From: Conus ventricosus
Lineage: Eukaryota; Mollusca; Gastropoda; Neogastropoda; Conidae
Reading direction: 5' to 3'
Length of the DNA stretch: 64,000 bases
Assembly: GCA_018398815.1 (NCBI GenBank)
Contig: CM031603.1
Span: 36,236-100,235 of the forward strand
This document shows, in pieces, positions 55,952-64,000 of this stretch (its first letter is position 1; each line of letters opens with the position of its first letter). The position numbers were made by a program, and so were the translations under genes. The notes beneath the pieces are model-generated. The model made no database searches. It was given only the letters and a program-made list of their open reading frames with translations, and was not told the DNA's origin.

Positions 55952-57256
55952 TGAGTCACGGAGCGTGAAACCACTCAAAAAGCATAAGATGCTTGGTAGA
56001 AAAAGGACTTTGTATGGGGTTTTCAATAGGAAATGGGCCCCAATTAACCAGGGGCCTTCCCCAACGCCCACGCCAAAACTGTGTGAAGGAGGCCGAGGCG
56101 ATACAAACAACACCTAGGAGAGATTTCGGACCCCGGGTGGCAAAAGGGGAAGGGGGTTGTAACCATACGACCTCGGGGCCCCCAATGAGCGCTAATGCTG
56201 GGTTTTCCGAGGTTTTGATAAACGCCCAGTGAAAGCAGGGGGCCCTTTTGGATTTGTTCAGATGGTTTTCCCGTGGGTCACTGTGTTGGTTCTATGTCAG
56301 CGGTGAAGGGCGGTGGGGGTTTGTAGTACCCTCCTTAAGATAATTACTTTTAACTGACCACCGAATTTCGGCGGGGTTTTTCCCCGATGTCCACCCTGGG
56401 CAAGGTGTGTTTGCTAATCAATTGGGTGGGGGTTTTGGAAATGCTGATGTGGGGGAAATGTAGGAGTGGAAATTCAGGTACTGTGAACTGGGTTTAGAAG
56501 CACGGGGAAAAAGGGATCCCCAAAGGGGGAACCTTTTTTTTCCCTCCCTATAAAAAACTGGGGAGAAAAACGTGTCGGAACAACCCCAGGAGAGAAGGAG
56601 AGAAGGCAGAGGAAAAGGGGAAGAGGGAGGAGGGGCAGGACAGAGAAAGAGTCGAGAAAAAAGTGGTCGGGGAGATAGAAGAGACAGCAAGGTCCTTAGA
56701 TTTAAAAAGACAAGTGGAAAAAGGAAAAAATTTGAACCCCAGAGGGGGGTGAAGACAGAAAAACAAATTTTAAACCCCCAGAGGAGGGGAAAAACGAAGA
56801 AGAAAGTTAGGTGAGATCCCAAGACGCCACGAAGACCCAGTCCGAAGCCTGGAGCCAGTCAACCAAGGGCATCCCTAAGCAGTGCGAAGAGCGTGAAGAA
56901 CCTTTTTTCAAAAACTGTGGTTGGGGGGAAAAAGCGGGGTTGTGTGTGTGAAAACCTGGCCAGGTAAGAATCATTTATTTAACCGGGGGTTGGGAATATT
57001 GATCTTTAGTTCTGATATTTCATTGTGTGTGTTTTGATTGTTCGATATTATAAGTAGCATAGAAATTGTATTTCTTGTTTCAGCGTGTGGGAAGAAACGA
57101 AGCTGACATCCCATTCCCAGAAAAGGGCAATGTTTGGGTGCGCATGGTTGGCATATGTGTATGAGGCAAAGATAACCTGGTGTGTTAAGCCTATTTTAAA
57201 TACATCAACTTAGTGCACTTAAGCAATACCACACGATTTCCCCCCCGTCCTGGACA
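55952..57256 (+). repeat. 5' LTR
   Basis: It starts TGAGTCACGGAG and ends CGTCCTGGACA. It contains a GA-rich stretch at 56580-56690 and two ~45-bp internal repeats around GGTGAAGACAGAAAAACAAA and CCCCCAGAGGAGGGG. TGACCACCGAA near 56357 is shared with the 3' LTR. Confidence 0.85.
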
Positions 57257-57259
57257 AAG

Positions 57260-57276
57260 TGGCGACCTGCGGGATT
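57260..57276 (+). promoter_or_regulatory. Primer-binding-site-like motif (tRNA-Arg-like)
   Basis: TGGCGACCTGCGGGATT begins three bases after the 5' LTR. The first eight bases are complementary to the GGTCGCCA 3' end of animal tRNA-Arg(TCG); the match then degrades, possibly through indels. Confidence 0.55.
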
Positions 57277-57615
57277 GCAGGCCCAAATTAGTTTCGGGAG
57301 GGAAAAAAGTGAGTACAGAGTAGTAGGGCAAAGGGTCCACAAAAAGGAAATTTAAATTAGCTCTTCTAATTTTTTCCCTTTTTAGTTCTTTGAGGTTTTT
57401 TTGACTTGTGTGTAGGGGGGTTGATTAATCAAGGTTTTTTCAAGAAACGAAGAACGAGGTCTAGCTTAATCTCCAAAGGGGGGTTTAGATTAAGGCCCTT
57501 GTTTTAGGAACACACCATTGGTTGGGTGTACCAAACTTTTATAGATAAATGTGTACTGATTTTTTCCGGCAAAAGCAATTTTTTTAGTTGAAAAAAACCC
57601 AAAAAAGAAAAAAAA

Positions 57616-58720
57616 ATGGCTGAAGGATTTTTACCCATTGGGGGAACTAGAAATTTTTTGGGGGAAAAAATGGGTAACGGGGAAATAACGGAGATTCTTT
57701 AAAACTCGGGAAAAGAAGGAGAGATGAAAGGGTGAAAGGAGGAAATTTAAAAGGAGGTTTGGGTTTTAAAAAAATTAAGGCGAAACATGCGTCAAAGGCA
57801 AAACAGATGCAAGAGGCAGCTGCAAGAAAAAGCAAGCAGAAAGTGCAGCTGCAAGGCAAAAAGCGAAGCGGAATCGGAGTTTCTAGCCAAACAAATTGAT
57901 TTTGGAAAGAATAAAGTCGAAAATCGGTAAAATTGACACCAGTTCTATCTAGGCCGAGACTAATTGCGCACCTAACCTAAACTCCCACGGTTAGAGAAGA
58001 AACTTTTCGTCGATCCCTAACATCGGTTTTGAATCATTTCCGACCAGGGCTGGCCCGAAGAGACGGGGCAAAAAACCTGCTGCCTTTTTGAAGGTCGTGC
58101 GTTACACACAGTTTCCCCTTCCCCCAAAGGTGATCAGAGAGTTTTGAAAAAGGGGAAAAAGCAGTAAAAAAGGGTTATGATTTGATGAAGAAGTTTTGGG
58201 GCGTAAGTTTCGCGGGGCGAGAATAAAAGGGGGGACAAACCCCATTCGGAGTTAGACTAGTCATTATTTTAACAAGGGGATAAAACTGAGTAAGTGGACT
58301 GTATTTGAAGGCCCAAGCCCGGGTGATGAAAGAACAGAACTTGAGGGTTTGGGGGCCCGGCCCACAATACCCCTCGGGAGAGGGTGCGTGCAATAGCTGA
58401 AGCCCTTTGAAGCAGAATTTTTCCCCGGGAAAAGCAGGCGGGTTTTCCCTAAAAAAGGGGAAGCAGCCCACACATGCTCGCGAAATGAGTCACAGTACAC
58501 ACCCCTGGGCCCCACAGGGGCACGTGACAAACAAGGGTGAAAACCCAATACCCACGGGCTGGGAATGAGCGTACCTGTTTTCTGTGATAAACAGAATTTG
58601 GGCAGAGATGCCGATTTGGGGCCCCAAAAAGCGACAATGAGGGCAGGCCAAATGAGAGGCAGGAGAAAATGGAAAGAGACATGTTAATTGTCTGGTTGTG
58701 TGGTGCACATTAAAGGTGAC
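57616..58720 (+). pseudogene. Decayed gag of the LTR element
   Basis: It starts at the Met at 57616 (MAEGFLPIGG). A Lys/Gln/Glu-rich helical stretch follows (KAKQMQEAAARK, EAESEFLAKQID), then YDLMKKF near 58170 and HYFNKGIKLSK near 58265. This is the order seen in Gypsy/Mag-like capsid proteins (a helical matrix part, a Y.L...F segment, then a ..YF.KWI.LS segment). A CFLC motif near 58574 with a following C may be the remains of a CCHC knuckle. Many stops and shifts interrupt it. Not functional as read. Confidence 0.5.
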
Positions 58721-59796
58721 AACAGGGGCACAAAGGGCAGAGTAGGGAAAAATGTGTTAATGTCTTTGAGATCGGGGCACGGTATAATGGTGAGGGGTCC
58801 TGGTGAGAAGGGGCAATTCACGGGGAAAAAACAAGAGGGGTGACAAATAGATGGAACATAGCGAATTCAAAACGGCCCCGGTTTTATTGCACACCATATT
58901 ATAGTGGGAAGGGAAAACTTTTGGTGCCAAAGCCACCGATGATTTAGTGATTGGAACATTTCAGGGGGGTGGGGACGAAAACCCCCAAACCCGATTCCGT
59001 TGAATCAGGGAAAAGAAAATTTACGGGGGGAGAAAGGCCCCCCGGTCCCCAAAACTTCGAAAACACTGGAGCGTGTCCGGGAGATAAAACCCCCCCACTT
59101 GCGGCAAACAAAGGGGGATTACTCGCCACAAACTGTTTGGTTTTGCTCCAGAGGGCAGAAAAAATGTTAAAAAGGGCACAATCGGGGGTTTTAGTAAAGG
59201 GGCGGGGTATTGACCGAACTTTCATCATTGATTTGGGAAAAAAAGAAAAAGAATCGTTGTGCCTACCCAAAGCAAAGGCGTGATGTCCAGAACATGTGAC
59301 GTCAGCCTCGGGGCCCTTGGAGGGCCCCACAAAAGGGATGACGCGAGAAACTACTGGCCCGTATCCTTGGGATATCAGGCGTTTCGGGGCGCATTCAACA
59401 CATGTCGCGCCGTACGACAAAGTAGGTTAAGAGAAAAAAAAGTGACGGGGGCCCAGGCCCCCAAAATAAAATGGGCGGGCGAAAAGCGGTGGTGTGCGTG
59501 TTCTTTTTCAGGGCGTGTAGCTGCGTGGTGGTTGCGGGCCACGTTAGAAAAGGGGGAGTTTTCCGTGAAAAAAAAAGGGAAATTTTCCACCGACTGGGCT
59601 GGGGGGATTCGATTTAGGTTTTATTTGCTTTGAAATGGTATGAGTTTTTCTCTATAATTTTTTTTTGCGACAATCTTTTCGTGCGTTCTTTGGTGTAAGA
59701 GGGTTAGAGGGCCCGAATTGCCGGTTTTAAAAGGGGGAAAATTATGAGTTTTCACTCCTTAATGTTTAATTTTTGCCAATCAGGGGATTTTTTTTC
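58721..59796 (+). other. Internal region of the LTR element without recognisable pol
   Basis: A plus frame at 58951-59283 and a minus frame at 58944-59420 are open, but neither shows protease (D-S/T-G), RT or integrase motifs. The region is G/C-homopolymer inflated. Confidence 0.5.
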
Positions 59797-59807
59797 GATG
59801 GGGGAAA
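59797..59807 (+). promoter_or_regulatory. Polypurine tract
   Basis: GATGGGGGAAA lies directly before the 3' LTR, the expected position of the plus-strand primer. Confidence 0.65.
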
Positions 59808-59808
59808 T

Positions 59809-61063
59809 TGTCAGGAGCGGAAAAACCCCCCAAAAGGCATTAATCTAGACAAAAGGGGCGTTGTACGGGTTTTTCAATAGGTAAAGGCCAATTAACCGGG
59901 TGCCTTTCCCAAAGCCCACGGCCCAAATGTTAAAGGGGCCCAGTGGTCAAAACAAACAAAACCCCAGGGAGAGTTTCGGGCCTGCCGGTGGGGAAGGGGG
60001 AAAGGGGTTTAACCACTACACCCGGGGGCCCCAATGAGCGCTAAAAGCTCGGGGCAGTGAGGTTCTTGGGGGAACAGTCTGAAGGCGGGGCCTTGGGTTT
60101 TTTCAGAGGTATGCCTGGGTCAGTGTTGGGTTTTATTGTCAGTGGCTGATGGTTTTGGGGGGGTTGTACCCTCCTTAAATAATTACTGTGTTAACTGACC
60201 ACCGAAGTCGCGGGATTTTGATGTCCATCGGGGGGTAAGTGTGTGTTTGCTAATCAATTTTGTAGGGGTGTGGTAAATGTGATGTTTGGAATGAGCGAGG
60301 GAGAATTAGGGGACTGTGAAATAGGGGTTTTTAGAAACAGCAGGACAAAGGGATGGGCCCCAAGGAACCCCTTTTTTTCCCTCCCTATTAAAAATGAGGG
60401 GGAACAACGTGTCAGAACAACACCAGGAGAGAGAGGAGAAAAAAGGAGGGAAGAGAGAGAGGGAGGGGGGAAAAACAGAGAAGGGCGAGAGAAAGGGCCG
60501 GGAAAATAAAGAGACAGCAAGGGCAGGTTTTTAAAAAGCTGGAAGGAAAGGAAAAAAGTTTGAAGCCCCAAAGGGGGGGTGAAGACGACAACGAAATTTG
60601 AACCCCCGGGGGGGGTGAAAAGACGAAGAAGAGAGTTCACCGAGATCCCAGAGGGCGACCACGAAGACCCATCCGAAAACCCGGACCCGTCAACCAAGGG
60701 GATCACCATCAAGCATGGAAGAAGACTGAAGAGACTTTTTTTAAGAAATGTGGGGTGGGGAAAGCGTGGTTGTGTGTTAAAACCTGGCCAGGAAGAAGTC
60801 ATTTATTAAAACCCGGGATTAGGGGGTATTTACTTTTATTCGATATTTCTGTGTGTGATTTTTTGTTTTGATTTTATAAGTAGCTAGAAATGTATTTTTG
60901 TTCGTCGTGTTAGGAGAAACATGCGTACATCCCTTCCAAAAAGAGGATGTTTGGTGGGGGCATGGTTGCAAGGTGTATGAGTGCAAATAACCTTGGGGTT
61001 TTAAGCCTACAATAATCATCAAATTGTCACTTAAAATACCATCACATTTCCCCCTCCCCGGCA
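59809..61063 (+). repeat. 3' LTR
   Basis: It begins TGTCAGGAGCGG and ends CTCCCCGGCA, and aligns to 55952-57256 throughout (for example TTTTTCAATAGGTAAAGGCC, GACCACCGAAGTCG, AACCTGGCCAGG). It is about 50 bases shorter through small indels. Confidence 0.85.
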
Positions 61064-64000
61064 ATGATTCTCCTGTGAAAAATATTGAACAACAAAGCGC
61101 ACTATGATATACCTTGGAACTGATGATTGAACAACAAAGCGTCGCTTGATATACCGGAACTGAGATTTAACAACAAAGCTCAGTATGATAACCTTGGGAA
61201 TTATTGAAAACAAACATCAGCTAGATTCTACCTGTAAAAAGAGTTGAACAAAAAAGCGTCGCTTGATAACCTTGAAGTTTATTTAACAACAAAGCATCAG
61301 CTAGTACACCCGTGAACTGAGATTGAACAACAAAGCATAGCTATGATACACCCTTTTACCTTAGTGAACAACAAAGCCAAGCTTGAACTACCCCTGAAAG
61401 ATGATTGAACAACAAAAACACAGTATGATACAAACCCGTGACCATGATTTAAAAACAAAGCACAGCTATGTACTACCTGTGACCTGATGATTGAACAACA
61501 AAACGTCAGCTTGATAAACCCTTTAAGTGATTTAAAACAAAACACACATGATCTACCTGTGAAGATGATTGAAAAAAGCATCACCATGATTCTACCTGGA
61601 AAGATATTGAAAACAAAGCACACCCTGATTCTACTGGAATGATGATTTGAACAACAAAGCATCACCTATGATTGTACCTGTGAACAGCAGATTGAACACA
61701 TAGCAATCTACCTATTATTTCTACTGTGACTGATGATTGAACAACAAATCATCAGCTATGAAACAGATGATGAACAACCATAGCATCACCTATGATACAA
61801 CCTGATGAGACTGATGATATGAACCACAAAGCATCAGCTATGATACTACCTGTGAACTGATGATGAACCACACAGCATCAGCTCTGATTCTACCTGTGAA
61901 CTGTGATGATTGAACAACAAAGCATCAGCTATGATTCTACCTGTGAACTGATGAATTGAACAACAAAGCACTCAGCTAGATTCTACCTGTGAACAGATGA
62001 TTGAACAACAAAAGCAACAGCTATGATTCCTACCTGTGAACTGATGATTGAACACCAAAGCGTCCCTATGAATCAACATGTGAACTGTGAGAATGAACAA
62101 CAAAGCTGTCAGCTATGATTCTACCTGTGACTGATGATTGAACAACAACGCGTCAGCAAAGATACTAAAACCTGTGAACTGATGATTGAACCACAAAGCG
62201 TCAGCTATGATTCTACTGTGAACTGATGATTGCGAACAACAAACAGCGTCAGCTATTATACTACTGTGGAACTGATGATGAACAACAAAGCGTCAGCTTG
62301 ATTCTTCCTGTGAACTAGATTGATTGAACAACAAAGCCACAGCAAATGATACTACCAGTGAACTGATGATTGAACAACAAAGCATCAGCTATGATTCTAC
62401 CGTGAACTGATGATGTAACAACAAAGCATCACATGATTACTACCTGTGAAATGATATTGAACAACAAAGCATCAGCTATAGATTCAACCTGTAAGCTATG
62501 ATTGAAACAACAAAGTTCAGCTATGATTCAACCTGTGAAACAGATGATTGAACAACAAAGCATCAGCATAAGATTCAAACCTGTGAACTAATGATTGAAC
62601 AACAAAGCATCAGCTATGATTCTACCTGTGAACAGATGATTGAACAACAAAGCAACACCCATGTTCTACCCAGTGAACTGATGAATTGAAGCAACAAACA
62701 ACAGCTAATATTCAACCTGTAACAGATGATTGAACAACAAAGCATCACTATGATTCTACCAGTGAAACTGATGATTGAACAACAAAGTCATCAGCTATGA
62801 TTCTACCAGTGAACAGATGATTGAACCACAAAGCATCAGCAATGATTCTACCTGTGAACTGAGATTGAACAACAAAGCACAGCTATGATTCCTACCTGTG
62901 CAACATGATGATTGAACACAAAGGCATCAGCTATGATTCTAACCTGTGAACTGATGATTGAACAACAAAGCATCAGCTATGATTCTAACCTGTGACTGAT
63001 GAATGAACAACAAAGCATCAGCTATGATACAACCTGTGAACTGAGATTGAACCACCAAAGCATCAGCTATGATTCTACCGTGAACAGCTGATTGAACAAC
63101 AAAGCAACAGCTATGATTCTACCTGTGAACTGATGAATGAACAAACAAAGCATCACTATGGATTCTAACCTGTGAACTGATGATTGAACAACAAAGCAAC
63201 AGCTATGAGATTTCAAATCTCCCGGTGAACTGATGATTGAACAACAAAGCATCAGCTATGATACCTCCTTGAACTGCTGATTGAACAACAACGCATCAGC
63301 TATGATCTACCTGTGAACTGTATGAATGAACAACAAGCATCAGTATGAATCTACTTGTGAACTGATGATTGACCCAACAAAGCATCAGCTTATGATTCTA
63401 ACCTGTGAACTGATGATTGAACAACAAAGCATCAGCATGATTCTACCTGTTAACTGATGATTGAACAACAAAAGCATCAGCAATGAATCTAGCCAGAGAA
63501 CTGATGATTGAACAACAAAGCGTCAGCTATGATCACTGTGAACGATGATTGAACAACAAAGCGTCATCTATGAATTCTGACCTGTGAACTGATGATAGAA
63601 CAACAAAGCGTCAGCTATGATACGACCATGTGAACTACGATAGAAAACACCAAAGCGTCAGCTATGATACTACCTGTGAACTGATGATGAACAACAAGCG
63701 TCAGCTATATTCTACCTTGTGAACTGATGATTGAACAACAAAGCACACTATGATCCTACCTTTGAACTGATGATAGAGCCACAAGCGTCAGCTATGATAC
63801 TACCTGTGAACAGATGATTGAACAAACAAAGCGTCACTATGATACTAACCCTGTGAACTGATGATTGAACAACAAAGCGTCAAGCTATGATCCTACCTGT
63901 GAAACTGAAGATTGAACAACAAAGCAATACTATGATTTCTACCTGTGAACTGATGATGAACAACCAAGCATTCAGCTATGATTCAACCTGTGACTGAATG
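61064..64000. repeat. 45-bp minisatellite, right part (~65 units, runs off the window)
   Basis: It has the same unit as 53000-55951, mostly the GATTCTACC variant at 61600-63450 and GATACTACC again near 63600-63850. It begins with the right ATGAT duplication (61064-61068). Units at 61070-61600 are more degraded than later ones. Confidence 0.96.

Larger units (their letters stand above)
55952..61063 (+). mobile_element. LTR retrotransposon (gag only), inserted in minisatellite
   Basis: Direct repeats of ~1.3 kb (55952-57256 and 59809-61063) start TG and end CA and are flanked by a 5-bp duplication. The internal part is only 2.55 kb, with a PBS-like motif after the 5' LTR, a decayed gag frame, and a purine tract before the 3' LTR. 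No RT, RNase H or integrase motif is visible, so it is a deleted or non-autonomous copy. The gag pattern points to the Gypsy/Mag side of the LTR order, at moderate confidence. The LTRs differ by many indels; much of that could be sequencing error, so the age cannot be estimated. Confidence 0.85.

Overview
The window looks like nuclear DNA of an invertebrate animal, most likely a marine mollusc such as a gastropod. The evidence is spliced exons, non-LTR, DIRS, LTR and hAT-type elements, tRNA-like SINEs, TTAA-flanked MITEs and very heavy minisatellite and CA/TG content. The species cannot be fixed from the sequence alone. It reads like a lightly polished long-read assembly: homopolymers are inflated, indels are frequent and there is a 1,000-base gap of N at 13001-14000. 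Frameshifts are therefore expected even in genes that are intact in the animal.

The one host gene I recognise is a serine incorporator (SERINC/TMS family, multi-pass membrane protein) on the minus strand. Its exons are small islands between tandem-repeat introns: 49636-49691 and about 49375-49535, then 46507-46575 (YLTWSAL block), 18284-18392 (FFHF and LTNWY block) and 17521-17944 (last membrane segment). Short exon-like islands with good splice signals at 52089-52132, 50206-50271 and 34316-34352 may belong to it, but I cannot assign them.

The left arm (1-13000) and 38036-47200 are collinear copies of one block. Both run TG tract, 45-bp array, G-rich 80-bp array, SINE, poly(A), 33-bp array, 48-bp array, ~50-bp array, SERINC exon, 28-bp array. 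Array lengths differ strongly and only copy 1 carries one MITE. Copy 1 ends at the N gap, lies 3' of the last SERINC exon and holds an out-of-order duplicate of the YLTWSAL exon. An alternative-haplotype contig scaffolded next to its partner, or a real segmental duplication, would both explain this.

18822-31492 is a nest of mobile elements inside a minisatellite within a SERINC intron. A segment bounded by matching 13-bp inverted termini holds a hAT-type transposase relic (19415-22532, minus). A CR1/Jockey-like LINE 3' end (plus strand) follows, split by a complete-looking DIRS-type tyrosine-recombinase retrotransposon (24530-29845, minus) with inverted terminal repeats, an internal complementary region, and recognisable RT, RNase H and YR segments. 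A second BED-finger fragment sits at 30580-30931.

From 47275 to the end the window is almost wholly minisatellite. The 45-bp array at 53000-64000 is interrupted by an LTR retrotransposon (55952-61063) with ~1.3-kb LTRs, TG...CA ends, a 5-bp target duplication, a primer-binding-site-like motif and a decayed gag, but no visible pol. I found no convincing undescribed biological system. The most informative features are the nested elements, the duplicated block with its empty and filled MITE site, and the exon islands of a gene whose introns are made of minisatellites.
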